From assembly GCA_028284495.1 (NCBI GenBank), contig JANQRP010000003.1:186001-250000 (forward strand): a DNA stretch of 64,000 nucleotides. Reading direction: 5' to 3'. The stretch's first letter is position 1. The number at the start of each line of letters is the position of its first letter. The position numbers and the translations under genes are program-made. The notes under the pieces are model-generated. The model worked only from the letters and a program-made list of their open reading frames with translations. It ran no database searches and was not told where the DNA came from. Shown one piece after another: positions 9,012-18,806 of the stretch. Origin of the DNA: Longimicrobiales bacterium (GTDB lineage: Bacteria; Gemmatimonadota; Gemmatimonadetes; Longimicrobiales; Gaopeijiaceae).

Positions 9012-10192
9012 CCCACCACCCGACCGCAGGCGCGACCCACCTCGAGTGCACGGCGACCGGCGAGCGATACGAGAGCGAGACGCTCCAGCGCCTCTCCGAT
9101 GCGGGCAAGCCGCTCTTCGCCCGCTACGACCTCGACGCGATCCGGGACTTGTTCACGCCCGCCGCCGTGGCGAACCGTCGTGCCGACCTCTGGCGCTACG
9201 CGGAGGTCCTGCCCGTACGCGACGTCGGCAGCCGCGTGTGCCTCGGCGAGGGATGGACGCCGCTCCTCGACGCACCGCGCCTTGCGGCGCGGCTCGGCGT
9301 CGGGCGCGTGTGGATCAAGGAGGAGGGCCAGAATCCCACCGGGAGCTTCAAGGCCAGAGGGATGGCGCTGGCCGTGTCGCGAGCCAAGGAACTCGGCGCC
9401 ACCGCGATCGCCGTGCCGTCGGCGGGGAACGCCGGCTCGGCGGCGGCCGCGTACGGCGCCGCCGCGGGCCTCCCGGTCCACGTCGTGGTCCCGATGGACA
9501 CGCCGGCACCGATCGTCGCGGAGATCCGGGCGCTGGGTGCCGATCTCCAGCTGCTGGACGGGCTCATCACGGACTGCGGCCGCGTCGTGCGCGAGGGGGC
9601 GGAGCGGCACGGGTGGTTCGACGTCTCGACCCTCAAGGAGCCGTACCGCGTCGAGGGCAAGAAGACGATGGGCTACGAGTTGTTCGAGCAGCTCGGCGGC
9701 CGACTGCCCGACGTGATCGTCTACCCGACGGGCGGTGGCACGGGCCTGATCGGGATGTGGAAGGCGTTCGACGAGATGGAGGCGCTCGGCTGGATCGGCC
9801 CCGACCGGCCCCGGATGGTGTCGGTGCAGGCGGCCGGATGCAGTCCGATCGTGCGCGCGTGGGAGGCGGGCGAAGAGCACGCGGACCCCTGGGCCGACGC
9901 CTACACCTATGCGTCGGGGCTTCGTGTGCCGTCGGCGGTGGGCGACTTCCTGATCCTCGACGCGGTCCGGGCGTCCGGCGGTGCGGCCGTCGCCGTGCCG
10001 GACGGTGAGATGCAGCGCTGGGTCGACGCGGTCGGGGCCGACACGGGCGTGTTCGCGGCGCCGGAGGGTGGGGCCGTCGCGTCAGCGGTCGAGCAGCTCC
10101 GCGCAGCCGGCGGCATCGCCGCGGACGACGAGGTCGTGCTCTTCAACACCGGGTCCGGACTCAAGTACGTCGGCATGGACCCGATCGACTGA
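9008..10192 (+). CDS. thrC: threonine synthase
   Basis: A 394-residue PLP-dependent enzyme converting O-phosphohomoserine to threonine. The PLP lysine is in NPTGSFKARGMA (about residue 120). The phosphate-binding glycine loop is PTGGGTG (about 243-249), and the substrate/phosphate residues SAGNAGSAAAAYGAA resemble the threonine synthase rather than the cysteine synthase branch. An N-terminal HLECTATGERY segment matches the start of class II-like threonine synthases, where a short zinc-ribbon-like region precedes the catalytic domain. It starts inside the CPBP protease stop codon. Confidence 0.88.
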   Translation: MTHHPTAGATHLECTATGERYESETLQRLSDAGKPLFARYDLDAIRDLFTPAAVANRRADLWRYAEVLPVRDVGSRVCLGEGWTPLLDAPRLAARLGVGRVWIKEEGQNPTGSFKARGMALAVSRAKELGATAIAVPSAGNAGSAAAAYGAAAGLPVHVVVPMDTPAPIVAEIRALGADLQLLDGLITDCGRVVREGAERHGWFDVSTLKEPYRVEGKKTMGYELFEQLGGRLPDVIVYPTGGGTGLIGMWKAFDEMEALGWIGPDRPRMVSVQAAGCSPIVRAWEAGEEHADPWADAYTYASGLRVPSAVGDFLILDAVRASGGAAVAVPDGEMQRWVDAVGADTGVFAAPEGGAVASAVEQLRAAGGIAADDEVVLFNTGSGLKYVGMDPID

Positions 10193-10217
10193 CCGGTCGT
10201 CCACGTCGACCCCGAGG

Positions 10218-10721
10218 TCAGTTCGAGAGCCAGCGGTAGGAGACACCGGGGAGGGGGACGATCCGTGCGGCCGGCGGCGTCAGATCCTCCGGATCCGTGC
10301 GTCGCACCCAGAGCGCGCGGTTCAGGTTCGCGTCCACCGTCAGGAAGTGGTCTCCCTGCAGGTTCCAGTCGACACCCACCGGCGCCCGCGCCACGAGGGC
10401 GAGGCCGGTGCGCTCGTCGTTGCCCGGAAGCGCGGCGATCGCCCACAGTCCGACGCCGACGGTGCCCTGAACTTCGCCGCCACCGAAGCGCTGGCGACGC
10501 ACCACCGACACGCTCAGGTCCCGGAAGCTGAACGTGCCGAGCGTGAGCTCGGTGCTGCCCGAGGAATCGAAGTAGTCGAAGAGGACCCCGACGAGGGACG
10601 TGCCGCCGAAGTAGACCCCGATGCGGAGCCCCTCGTCCTGTGCATCGAGGGCGCGCGGGGCCGCGGCGACGAGGAGCCCGGCGAGGGCCACCGTGGCGAG
10701 CAGGCGCGGTCGGAGGTTCAT
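10218..10721 (-). CDS. exported hypothetical protein, probable beta-barrel or outer-membrane-associated
   Basis: 167 residues from the ATG at 10721; an upstream in-frame extension lacks a ribosome-binding site and would overlap the divergent promoter region. The signal peptide is at residues 1-27 (LLATVALAGLLVAAAPRALDAQ). The mature part is made of alternating polar/hydrophobic strands with many Gly and aromatic residues and ends in SYRWLSN, consistent with a small outer-membrane barrel. No family is recognised. It is divergent from the glycosidase lipoprotein gene. Confidence 0.6.
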   Translation of the reverse strand: MNLRPRLLATVALAGLLVAAAPRALDAQDEGLRIGVYFGGTSLVGVLFDYFDSSGSTELTLGTFSFRDLSVSVVRRQRFGGGEVQGTVGVGLWAIAALPGNDERTGLALVARAPVGVDWNLQGDHFLTVDANLNRALWVRRTDPEDLTPPAARIVPLPGVSYRWLSN

Positions 10722-10768
10722 CGCGGAAATGTAACCCGCGCCGCGTGGTCGCGCGGGCCGCGTCGATC

Positions 10769-10776
10769 TACCTTCC
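10769..10776 (+). promoter_or_regulatory. candidate promoter element TACCTTCC
   Basis: Eight-base motif 35 bases before the ATG of the glycosidase lipoprotein gene. The same or near-same word precedes four other transcription units in this window (21281, 29607 on the minus strand, 29662, 40019), and it resembles the TAnnTTTG -7 element of the related Bacteroidota. Confidence 0.35.
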
Positions 10777-10810
10777 ATTGGTGCATCGAAGCCCACGCTT
10801 CCCTCCTCGC

Positions 10811-11746
10811 ATGCGTCGCAGCCTCCGCGCCCCCTCCACCGTTCTCGTCGCCCTTCTCGCGGCGTGCTCCTCGCCGGACCGCCCGCCTCGGCTCCCGGAC
10901 GCGCTCCCGGAAGCGCTGCTCGTGGCGTTCCCGCCCGACTCGCTCCGGACCGAGTCGGTCGCGCCGGGGGTCCACCACCACTTCCTGCGGGTGCCCGAGG
11001 GGCCGTTCGCGATCCACATCCTCGAAGTGGATCGGACGGTGTGCGAGCTCGGACTCGAGGTCGGCGTACCCCCGGGGGTGGCGGCGGGGCAGGGCGGCTT
11101 CGCGCGAGTCTCCGCGATGGCCGAGCGGCACCCGAGGGCCGTCGTGGCCGCCGTCAACGGCGACTTCTTCTCGGCCGCCGGACTTCCGGTCGGCGTCGAG
11201 GCGGGTCCGCTCGGGGTGCGTGCGACCGGTGGGGCGGCCGCGCTCGCCGTCCGGAACGGTCGCGAGCCGTGGATCGGCCAGGCGTCGATCGACGAGCGCG
11301 GAGGCGCGGTGGCGGGACCCGGCTGGGAGCTCGACGCGGGCGACGGTCGCGACGTCGAGGTCATCGGCGGACTCCCGGAGCTCCTCGATCTCGGTGAGCG
11401 TGTGGGCGATCTGGAGGTCGCGGCTCGCCCCTCGTTCGCGGGGGCCCGCCATCCCAGAAGCGCGGTCGGGTTCGACGACGACCGCATCTGGATCGTGGCG
11501 GTCGACGGTCGCCGCGAGAGCCACTCGGCGGGCATGACGCTGCCCGAGCTCGCCCGGGTCTTCGAGGCGCTCGGAGCCCGGGAAGCGCTGAACCTCGACG
11601 GCGGCGGGTCCACCGTCATGGTCGTCGACGGACGCGTGGTCAGCCGTCCGTCCGATCCGACCGGGGAGCGGGAGGTCGTGAACGCGCTCCTGCTCGTGAC
11701 GGATCCGGCGCTGTGCGGTGGCGGGCCGAGCGCCCCGGGCCCCTGA
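10811..11746 (+). CDS. NAGPA-type phosphodiester glycosidase lipoprotein
   Basis: 311 residues. The start at 10811 gives a lipoprotein signal (LRAPSTVLVALLAAC, lipobox LAAC), whereas longer in-frame starts give no signal. The domain is the phosphodiester glycosidase (NAGPA, DUF2233-like) fold. Hallmarks are VAAVNGDFFSAAGLPVG (about residues 115-130) and the C-terminal LNLDGGGSTVMVVDG (about 260-275), carrying the conserved Asp-Gly-Gly-Gly-Ser/Thr motif. It probably acts on cell-surface polysaccharide or sugar phosphodiesters in the periplasm. The specific substrate is unknown. Confidence 0.85.
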   Translation: MRRSLRAPSTVLVALLAACSSPDRPPRLPDALPEALLVAFPPDSLRTESVAPGVHHHFLRVPEGPFAIHILEVDRTVCELGLEVGVPPGVAAGQGGFARVSAMAERHPRAVVAAVNGDFFSAAGLPVGVEAGPLGVRATGGAAALAVRNGREPWIGQASIDERGGAVAGPGWELDAGDGRDVEVIGGLPELLDLGERVGDLEVAARPSFAGARHPRSAVGFDDDRIWIVAVDGRRESHSAGMTLPELARVFEALGAREALNLDGGGSTVMVVDGRVVSRPSDPTGEREVVNALLLVTDPALCGGGPSAPGP

Positions 11747-11809
11747 TCCGCGCCTGACCCGGCCCGTACCCGCGCCCTTGCGCGCGCGGCGGGCTCGGCG
11801 CTCGCCGGC

Positions 11810-13966
11810 TCAGCGGGCCAGCGTCAGACGCAGGCCCGCCTCGAAGGTCCGACCCGGCCCCGGCTCGAAGTAGCGGCCTCCGAAGGCGTTGGGCACGACC
11901 GACGCCACCCAGGTGTCGTCGGTGACGTTGCGGACGGCGATCCAGGGCGCCAGCGGGCCGATCCCGGTGTTGAATCCGGCGGTGGCGCGGAGGTCGAGCG
12001 TCGTGGCGGACGGCGCCTCGGCCCCACCCTCGTCGTCGACCGGGATCGTGCCGGTGTGCCGGAGGTCCGCCCCCAGGCGGATGCCCGGTCCGACGGGTGC
12101 CTCCAGCGTGACGTCGATCCGCGTCGGCGCGACCCCGGGAACCCGGTTCCCAGCGATGCCGCGGGGGTCGTCATCGCTCTCGCGGAAGCGGGCGTCGATC
12201 TGCGTCAGCGCCGCCCGCAGCACGGCGCCGCGGTCGATCCGGGCGATGCGGCCTCCGATCTCGACCCCGCGGTGACGGGCCCTGCCGGCGTTCCGGAAGA
12301 ACGACCGGCCCGGATCGGAGGGGACCTCGAACGACACGAGCTCGTCGCGAATCCAGGCGCCGAACCCCACGATCTCGCCCTGGACGGCCCAGGCGCTGCC
12401 GGCGTGGCCGGCGCGCACACCCGCTTCGGCCGTCCAGCCGCGGCGCGGGTCGAGTTCCGGGTTGAACCCGCCGGCTCCGGACGGACGGTTGACCAGCTCG
12501 GTCGTGGTCGGCGTCTCGAAGAAGGCACCGGCCGAGCCGAAGATCTCTACGCCGTTCGCCGGGGCCAGCACGAGGCCGATCGACGGGGACACCGCGGTCA
12601 TCGTCCGCTCACCGGAGTCGTCGGGATCGCCCTCCTCGAGAAAGCGGTCGGCCGCTTCGAAGCGCGTGCGATCCGCGCGTACCGCGGCGTGCACCTCCCA
12701 CCGGCCACTCGACTCGCCGTCGCCGCCGAGCGGCGGCACGCCCGGCCCCACCACCAGCTGACCGAACGCGGCGAGCGCCAGCACCTCCTCCGTCTGGTCG
12801 AGCGTCAGCGCGCCCCGGTCGCCGCCGTTGTTCTCGAAGTTGCGACGGTCGTCGTCCTGCGCCTGTGCCTCGGCGCCGATGGACCATCGGACGAGCCCCC
12901 CTCCGGTGTGCTCGACGCGAGCGCCGTACGCGAGCCGCTCGAGGTCGATGATGCTGCCGGGGATCGGGTTGTCGACGTCGCGGGTCACGACCCACGCCGA
13001 CGCGTCCAGACCACCGCAGCTCACGCCGCCGCATGCCGGGCGCCAGCGCAGGCCCAGCTGGCTCTGTCGGATCTCCTTGCGAGCACCGGACACGATGTTG
13101 AATCCCCACGCGGGCCGGTCCTCGGACTCGATCTCGTCGATCGGGAGCGAGCCGGGGTTTCGCGCGGAGAGGTCGAGCCCGGACCCCGACAGCGTCAGCA
13201 GCCCCCCGGCGAACCGCGCCTCGGCCCGGCCGGTGATCGTCCAGCGCTCCACTCCACCGTACGCCTCACCGGTGTTCCGGTCGATGCGGTAGCCGTCCGA
13301 CTCCAGCCGTCTCGCCCCGATCGTAAACGGGATCGTGCCCGTCCCGTCCTCGACCAGGACACCTCCGCTCAGCAGACCGTCCGACCCGCCACCGCCCCGC
13401 AACTCGGCGCTCCGGCCGACCGTCGGCCGTCGGGTCTCGATGGCGATCACGCCGCCGGCCGCGTTCCCGAAGCGCGCCGCGGACGGCCCACGCAGGATCT
13501 CGATGCGCTCCAGGACGGCCGGATCGACGTGATCGACCGTCGCCTGGCCGTCCGGAAGCGAGGCCGGCACACCGTCGACCAGCATCCGGATGCCCCGGAC
13601 GCCGAACTGCGAGCGGGCGCCGAACCCGCGCACGATCCATCGCTCGCCGACTGCCCAGTTGTTGCGGTTCTGGACCTGGACGCCGGGGATCGCCCGCACG
13701 GCATCCTCGAGGAAGGTTGCGGACCCCAGCGTGCGGAGGGCGAGGTCGGACCGGACGGTGGCGGCGTAGGGCCCGGCCCCGGTGGCCGGCGTCGTGAGCA
13801 CTCGAACGTCGATGCCGGGAAGCGCGACCGTGTCCGACGTCTCGCGGCCGTCCTGGGCGGCGAGCCCGCCCGGTGCCGGTACCGACGCCACGAGGAGCGA
13901 AACGGCGAGCACGCCCGGGGTGTGCCGGAGCGGGGTGCGCAGGAAGCGGGGGAGGGTGCGGATCAC
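11810..13966 (-). CDS. TonB-dependent outer-membrane receptor
   Basis: 718 residues from a GTG with an agagga ribosome-binding site seven bases upstream; the much longer in-frame ORF beyond it overlaps the divergent peptidase gene and is not coding. The signal peptide ends near residue 38 (GLAAQ). The plug domain is at about 50-165, with VQVQNRNNWAVGERWIVRG, RMLVDGVPASLPDGQ and the ERIEILRGPSAARFGNAAGG segment. A 22-strand-type barrel follows and ends in GLRLTLAR. Typical receptors end in an aromatic residue; here the last residue is Arg, which is slightly odd. The substrate (siderophore, metal or carbohydrate) cannot be assigned; the plug resembles FecA/PupB-like siderophore receptors. Confidence 0.9.
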   Translation of the reverse strand: MIRTLPRFLRTPLRHTPGVLAVSLLVASVPAPGGLAAQDGRETSDTVALPGIDVRVLTTPATGAGPYAATVRSDLALRTLGSATFLEDAVRAIPGVQVQNRNNWAVGERWIVRGFGARSQFGVRGIRMLVDGVPASLPDGQATVDHVDPAVLERIEILRGPSAARFGNAAGGVIAIETRRPTVGRSAELRGGGGSDGLLSGGVLVEDGTGTIPFTIGARRLESDGYRIDRNTGEAYGGVERWTITGRAEARFAGGLLTLSGSGLDLSARNPGSLPIDEIESEDRPAWGFNIVSGARKEIRQSQLGLRWRPACGGVSCGGLDASAWVVTRDVDNPIPGSIIDLERLAYGARVEHTGGGLVRWSIGAEAQAQDDDRRNFENNGGDRGALTLDQTEEVLALAAFGQLVVGPGVPPLGGDGESSGRWEVHAAVRADRTRFEAADRFLEEGDPDDSGERTMTAVSPSIGLVLAPANGVEIFGSAGAFFETPTTTELVNRPSGAGGFNPELDPRRGWTAEAGVRAGHAGSAWAVQGEIVGFGAWIRDELVSFEVPSDPGRSFFRNAGRARHRGVEIGGRIARIDRGAVLRAALTQIDARFRESDDDPRGIAGNRVPGVAPTRIDVTLEAPVGPGIRLGADLRHTGTIPVDDEGGAEAPSATTLDLRATAGFNTGIGPLAPWIAVRNVTDDTWVASVVPNAFGGRYFEPGPGRTFEAGLRLTLAR

Positions 13967-14015
13967 GCGGGTTCCTCTGTAGACTCTGGTTCGTTCCGAC
14001 TTCGACCTCGCTGGT

Positions 14016-15344
14016 ATGCCGACCGACTTCCTGCCGTTCCCCTTCGAGGCCCGCCGCGCCGCGCTCGCCGAGCGCCTGCGCGACGGGATTCTGATCCTGC
14101 CGTCCGCCCCGCAGCGCGTGCGTTCGGGGGACACGATGCACCGGTACGTGCCCGATCGCGAACTCTTCTGGACGACCGGCCTCGAGGAGCCCGGGGCCTG
14201 CGCCGTCCTCGTGGGCGACGGGTCGGGTGGCGTGCGCTTCGAGATCTTCGTTCGTGACCGCGATCCGGAGGCCGAACTCTGGGCCGGTCCCCGGGTCGGG
14301 CCGGCGGAGGCGGGCCGGCGGGTCGGGTCCGATGCGGCGCATCCCATCGGTGAGCTCGGCCCGATCCTCGCGAAGCTGGCCTCCGGGGTGTCCACCATCC
14401 ACTTCCGACTGGGGGCGTTTCCCGAGGTCGAGCCCGTCGTGCTGGGGGCGCTCCGGAAGGGTCGCGCGCGTCGCTCCCGCGACGGTCGGGGCCCGACCGC
14501 CATCGTCGATCCGGGCCCGCTGCTCGACCCGCTGCGCCTGCGAAAGGACGAGGCCGAGCTCCAGCGGATGCGACGGGCCGCCGAGATCACGACGCGGGCG
14601 TTCGCGGAGGTACAGGAACGCCTCGTTCCGGGCACCGGCGAATGGGAGGTCGAAGGCTGGCTCGAGGGACGCTTCCGGGCGTTCGGCGGCGGCGGTCCGG
14701 CCTACGGCACGATCGTCGGGGGCGGCGACAACGCCTGCGTGATCCACTACGTCGCCAACTCGGATCGACTGCGAGCCGGCGACCTCGTGCTCATCGACGC
14801 GGGCGCGGAGTTCGGACTCTACGCCTCGGATCTCACGCGCACGTGGCCGGTGAACGGCACGTGGAGCGCGGAGCAGCTGGACCTCTATCGGATCTGCGAC
14901 GCGGCTCGGGCGGCCGGGGTCGCCGCGTGCCGGCCGGGCCGCACCATGCAGGACGTGCACGATGCCGCGGCCGGCGTCCTCCGCGAGGGACTCGCGTCGC
15001 TCGGGCTTCTGGAGACGGACGACGAGCCCGAGGCCCTGAAGGCGTTCTTCCCCCATCGGACCGCCCACTGGCTGGGGCTCGACGTCCACGACGTCGGCGA
15101 CTACGTGATCGACGGCGCGTCGACGGCGCTCGAGCCGGGGATGGTCCTGACGATCGAACCGGGGATCTACATGGGTCCCGCGGCGCTCGAGGCCGGCGGT
15201 GCCGCGGCGGAGCCGTTCAACGGCATCGGGATTCGCGTCGAGGATGACGTGGTCGTGACCGAGTCGGACCCCGAGGTACTCACCGCCCTCGCCCCGACCG
15301 ACCCGGACGAGATCGCCGAGCTCATGGGACGCGCGACGTCCTGA
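14016..15344 (+). CDS. pepP: Xaa-Pro aminopeptidase (M24B metallopeptidase)
   Basis: 442 residues. The N-terminal aminopeptidase-P domain (about 1-165, including GDTMHRYVPDRELFWTTG) precedes the pita-bread M24 domain. The five metal ligands are in place: Asp in LIDAGAEFGLYASDLTRTWP (two Asp), His in HWLGLDVHDVG, Glu in TIEPGIYMG and Glu in IRVEDDVVV. It cleaves the N-terminal residue from X-Pro peptides in the cytosol. It is divergently transcribed from the TonB receptor with about 50 bases between starts. Confidence 0.93.
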   Translation: MPTDFLPFPFEARRAALAERLRDGILILPSAPQRVRSGDTMHRYVPDRELFWTTGLEEPGACAVLVGDGSGGVRFEIFVRDRDPEAELWAGPRVGPAEAGRRVGSDAAHPIGELGPILAKLASGVSTIHFRLGAFPEVEPVVLGALRKGRARRSRDGRGPTAIVDPGPLLDPLRLRKDEAELQRMRRAAEITTRAFAEVQERLVPGTGEWEVEGWLEGRFRAFGGGGPAYGTIVGGGDNACVIHYVANSDRLRAGDLVLIDAGAEFGLYASDLTRTWPVNGTWSAEQLDLYRICDAARAAGVAACRPGRTMQDVHDAAAGVLREGLASLGLLETDDEPEALKAFFPHRTAHWLGLDVHDVGDYVIDGASTALEPGMVLTIEPGIYMGPAALEAGGAAAEPFNGIGIRVEDDVVVTESDPEVLTALAPTDPDEIAELMGRATS

Positions 15345-15353
15345 CGCGGGGCG

Positions 15354-16082
15354 TCAGTCGCCGTCGCGGTCCGAGTCCCGCTCGAGATCGTGGTCGGGGG
15401 GCGTCCCGACCCGTCCGTGCTTCACCGACTGGCCCTCGACCATGTAGACCACGTCCTCCGCGATGTTGGTCGCGAGGTCCGCGATGCGCTCGATGCTCTG
15501 CGAGATCCGGAGGAGTTCGAGGGCTCCGCTGATCATCGACGGGTCCTCGAGCATGTGGGTCAGGAGGATCCGGTACAGGGAGTGGCGCAGCGCGTCGACC
15601 TTGTCGTCGGTCTCGCACACGTGCAGGGCGAGCTCGGTGTCGCGGCTGACGTACGAGTTCAGCGAGTCCGCCAGCATGCGTCGCGCGATCAGCGCCATCT
15701 CGCCCACCTCGATGAGATCGGGGAGGGCCGGGGCCTTGGCGAGCCGTTTCGCGGCACGGGCGACGTTCACGGCGTGATCCCCGACGCGCTCCAGGTCGTT
15801 GGCGACCTTCAGGGCGGAGATGACCTGACGGAGGTCCGACGCCATCGGCTGATGAAGGGCGAGCAGTTCGGTGACGTGCTCGTCGATCTCGATCTCGAGG
15901 GTGTCGACTTCCTCGTCCCGCTCCCGCATGCGCTTCGCGACGGACCGATCCTTCCCCTCGACGGCCGCAACGGCCGACTCCACCATCGCCTCGGCCTTGT
16001 GCGCCATGGTCATGAGGCGCTCCTGAAGCCGGTCGAGTTCGCCGTGGAAGTGCCGCTGCGATCGCATCGGTCCACCCATCAT
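15354..16082 (-). CDS. phoU: phosphate-transport regulator PhoU
   Basis: 242 residues, all-helical, with two PhoU repeats (about 10-110 and 115-215). The conserved metal-binding stretches are ALKVANDLERVGDHAVNVA and RISQSIERIADLATNIAED (ExxxD motifs). It starts in a TGATG junction with the pstB stop. In characterised systems PhoU couples PstSCAB transport status to the PhoR/PhoB two-component system; no phoBR genes are in this window. The polar, acidic C-terminal tail (HDLERDSDRDGD) extends beyond the usual end. Confidence 0.93.
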   Translation of the reverse strand: MMGGPMRSQRHFHGELDRLQERLMTMAHKAEAMVESAVAAVEGKDRSVAKRMRERDEEVDTLEIEIDEHVTELLALHQPMASDLRQVISALKVANDLERVGDHAVNVARAAKRLAKAPALPDLIEVGEMALIARRMLADSLNSYVSRDTELALHVCETDDKVDALRHSLYRILLTHMLEDPSMISGALELLRISQSIERIADLATNIAEDVVYMVEGQSVKHGRVGTPPDHDLERDSDRDGD

Positions 16083-16864
16083 CAGCCGAACCTCCCGGTC
16101 ACGTAGGCCTCCGTCCGTTCCTCGGCCGGTCGCGTGAAGATCACCTCCGTCGGACCGTACTCGATGAGCTCTCCCATGTACAGGAACGCCGTGTAGTCCG
16201 AGATGCGCGCCGCCTGCTGCATGTTGTGCGTCACGATCACGATGGTGTAGCGCTCCTTCAGCTCGAAGATCAGCTCCTCGATCTTCTGGGTGGCGATCGG
16301 ATCGAGCGAGGACGCCGGCTCGTCCATGAGCACGATCTCGGGCCGTACCGCGAGCGCGCGGGCGATGCACAGGCGCTGTTGCTGTCCGCCCGAGAGCTCG
16401 TAGGCGGAGTCGTCCAGACGATCGCTCACCTCGTCCCAGAGCGCGGCCTGACGGAGCGACTCCTCGACCCGCGGCGGAAGGTCCCCGTCGAACCCGTTGA
16501 TCCGCGGGCCGAACGCGACGTTGTCGAAGATCGACTTCGGGAAAGGGTTCGGCTTCTGGAAGACCATGCCGATCCTCCGCCGAACCTCCACGGGGTCGAT
16601 CTCCGGCCGGTACAGGTCCTGGCCGTGGAACAGCACTTCGCCCTCGACCGTCGCGGACGGGATCAGGTCGTTCATGCGGTTGAAGCAGCGCAGGAAGGTG
16701 CTCTTCCCGCACCCCGACGGCCCGATGAGGGCGACCACCCGATGCCGGGGCACCACCAGCGAGACGTCCGATACCGCACGCTTCGAGCCGTAGCTCACCG
16801 ACACCCTCTTCGCCTCGAGGGCGGGGGTGCTCCCTCCGGTGTCGATGTCGTGGACGATGGCCAT
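16082..16864 (-). CDS. pstB: phosphate ABC transporter ATP-binding protein
   Basis: 260 residues, usual length for PstB. It shows Walker A (GPSGCGKST), the PstB-typical [13 protein letters not shown] and [22 protein letters not shown], signature [14 protein letters not shown], Walker B ([13 protein letters not shown]) and the H-loop ([14 protein letters not shown]). The C-terminal half keeps [16 protein letters not shown]. It belongs to the pstSCAB-phoU operon on the minus strand and powers high-affinity phosphate import. Confidence 0.96.
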   Translation of the reverse strand: MAIVHDIDTGGSTPALEAKRVSVSYGSKRAVSDVSLVVPRHRVVALIGPSGCGKSTFLRCFNRMNDLIPSATVEGEVLFHGQDLYRPEIDPVEVRRRIGMVFQKPNPFPKSIFDNVAFGPRINGFDGDLPPRVEESLRQAALWDEVSDRLDDSAYELSGGQQQRLCIARALAVRPEIVLMDEPASSLDPIATQKIEELIFELKERYTIVIVTHNMQQAARISDYTAFLYMGELIEYGPTEVIFTRPAEERTEAYVTGRFG

Positions 16865-16887
16865 GGGCGTGCGGTTCGGGACCGAGG

Positions 16888-17835
16888 TCAGTTCGAGCGC
16901 ACCCGGCCGAACCGGTTGCGGAGAACGATCGCCACGGCGTTCATCGCCAGGAGCAGGGCCAGGAGAACGATGATCGCCGCCGCCGCGATGGCATGGAAGT
17001 CCTCGCCCGGCCGGGAGATCCAGGAATAGATCTGGAGCGGGAGGACCGTGAACTGGTCCGTCAGCCCCTGGGGCGTGAAGGCGATGAAGCTGAGGGCCCC
17101 GATCATGATCAGCGGCGCGGTCTCGCCGACCGCGCGGGACAGCGCCAGGATCGTCCCGGTGAGGATCCCCGGCATCGCCATCGGGAGCACCTGACGGCGC
17201 GTCACCTGCCACCGCGTGGCGCCGAGCCCGTATGCCGCCTGCCGGATGGAGTCGGGCACCGCCCGGATCGCCTCCTGCGCCGCCATGATGATGACGGGCA
17301 GAATGAGGATGGAGAGGGTGAGCGCGCCAGCGATGAGACTGCGGCCCAGCCCCATCCATCGGACGAAGACCGCGAGCCCGAGAATCCCGTACACGATCGA
17401 CGGCACGCCCGCGAGGTTGGCGATGTTGACCTGGATGATCCGGGTGATCCAGTTCTTCGGCGCATACTCCTCGAGGTACACGGCGGCACCGACCGAGAGC
17501 GGAAACGAGATCGCTCCGGTGAGCAGGAGGATCCAGAAGGTCCCGAAGAGGGGGGCCCGGATTCCCGCCCGGTCCGCGAACCGCGACGCGTAGTTGCCGA
17601 GAAACTCCGGGTCGAGCTGACCGATGCCGTCCAGGAAGACGTCGACCAGCAGGACCATGAGCGTGATCGCTCCGATCGACGTCGCGACGAAGCAGACGCC
17701 GAGGAAGACGGTCCCGAGCCGCCGCCTGCGCCGGTCGTTCGGGAGCGACGCTCCGAGCGCCCGGGTGGCGCCGGTCGGGTCCGACGGCGTCGGCGACGTG
17801 TGCTCGCTGCCCGCCGGGGCGCGCTCGCGGCTCAC
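16888..17835 (-). CDS. pstA: phosphate ABC transporter permease PstA
   Basis: 315 residues from a GTG that overlaps the pstC stop (GTGA). Six hydrophobic segments and the BPD-transporter loop ([30 protein letters not shown]), which contains the EAA-like coupling helix, identify it. [11 protein letters not shown] is a family landmark after the loop. It forms the inner-membrane channel together with PstC. A charged N-terminal tail of about 35 residues (REREAP-type) precedes the first helix and is longer than in most PstA proteins. Confidence 0.93.
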   Translation of the reverse strand: MSRERAPAGSEHTSPTPSDPTGATRALGASLPNDRRRRRLGTVFLGVCFVATSIGAITLMVLLVDVFLDGIGQLDPEFLGNYASRFADRAGIRAPLFGTFWILLLTGAISFPLSVGAAVYLEEYAPKNWITRIIQVNIANLAGVPSIVYGILGLAVFVRWMGLGRSLIAGALTLSILILPVIIMAAQEAIRAVPDSIRQAAYGLGATRWQVTRRQVLPMAMPGILTGTILALSRAVGETAPLIMIGALSFIAFTPQGLTDQFTVLPLQIYSWISRPGEDFHAIAAAAIIVLLALLLAMNAVAIVLRNRFGRVRSN

Positions 17836-18761
17836 TGGTAGCGCTCCCGGTACCGGTCGAGGAAAAGCTGGCTCGCGAGGTTCATCATCAGCGTGATCAC
17901 GAACAGCGCGAACCCGACCGCGAAGATCGTTCGATACTCGACCGTGCCCGTCGGCGTGTCTCCGAGGCTGACCTGGACGATGTACGCCGTCATCGTCTGC
18001 ACCGCCTCGAAGGGGTTCGCGGTGATCTGCGGGAGCGCGCCCGCCGCGATCGTGACCGCCATGGTCTCTCCGATCGCGCGGCTGATGCCGAGGATGAAGG
18101 ATGCGATGATCCCCGACAGCGCCGCCGGCAGGACCACCCGCGTGGAGACTTCCATGCGGGTGGCGCCGAGCGAGAGTGCGCCGGCTCGGAGGGAGAGCGG
18201 CACGGCGCGGATCGCGTCTTCGGAGAGCGACGCCACGGTCGGAACGATCATGATCCCGACCACGATGCTCGCGGAGAGGGCGTTGAAGGTTCCCGTGGAG
18301 GGCACGAGGACCTGGATGAGGGGCGTGATGAAGGTGAGCGCGAAGTAGCCGTACACGACGGTCGGAATACCGGCCAGGATCTCGAGTGCCGGCTTGAGTA
18401 CGCCGCGCACCCGCTCCGAGGCGAACTCGCTCAGACAGACGGCGGTGAGCAGGCCGATCGGGAGCGAGATGACCGAGGCGCCGATCGCCACCAGCAGTGA
18501 ACCGGAGAGCAGCGGAAGGACGCCGAAGTTCTTCTCGGCGAACAGCGGCGTCCACTCGGTTCCGGTCAGGAACTCCACGACCGGCACGTCCCGGAAGAAG
18601 ACCAGCGTTTCACCGACCAGCACGACCACGATGCCGACCGTGACCAGCGTCGAGAGTGCGGCGCACATGAAGAGCGCGCCCCCGATCACCGCCTCGCCCA
18701 CGCCGCGGCCTCCGCGGCCGCTCGTGGAGAGGGATGCCTCGACGGTCGGCCCTGGGGTCAC
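17832..18761 (-). CDS. pstC: phosphate ABC transporter permease PstC
   Basis: 309 residues with six membrane helices. Family landmarks are [15 protein letters not shown], the coupling-loop region [22 protein letters not shown] and [18 protein letters not shown]. The large loop after the first helix contains [11 protein letters not shown], typical of PstC. It pairs with PstA; the two genes overlap by four bases. Confidence 0.94.
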   Translation of the reverse strand: MTPGPTVEASLSTSGRGGRGVGEAVIGGALFMCAALSTLVTVGIVVVLVGETLVFFRDVPVVEFLTGTEWTPLFAEKNFGVLPLLSGSLLVAIGASVISLPIGLLTAVCLSEFASERVRGVLKPALEILAGIPTVVYGYFALTFITPLIQVLVPSTGTFNALSASIVVGIMIVPTVASLSEDAIRAVPLSLRAGALSLGATRMEVSTRVVLPAALSGIIASFILGISRAIGETMAVTIAAGALPQITANPFEAVQTMTAYIVQVSLGDTPTGTVEYRTIFAVGFALFVITLMMNLASQLFLDRYRERYQ

Positions 18762-18806
18762 GGGAGTCCTCTCCGGGTGGGAATCAGCGTGGGGGGCGCG
18801 AGGGGG

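Noticed and set aside
11747..11809. Bidirectional terminator between convergent genes
   Set aside because: GC-rich short repeats are present but no stable stem followed by a T-run could be defined on either strand.
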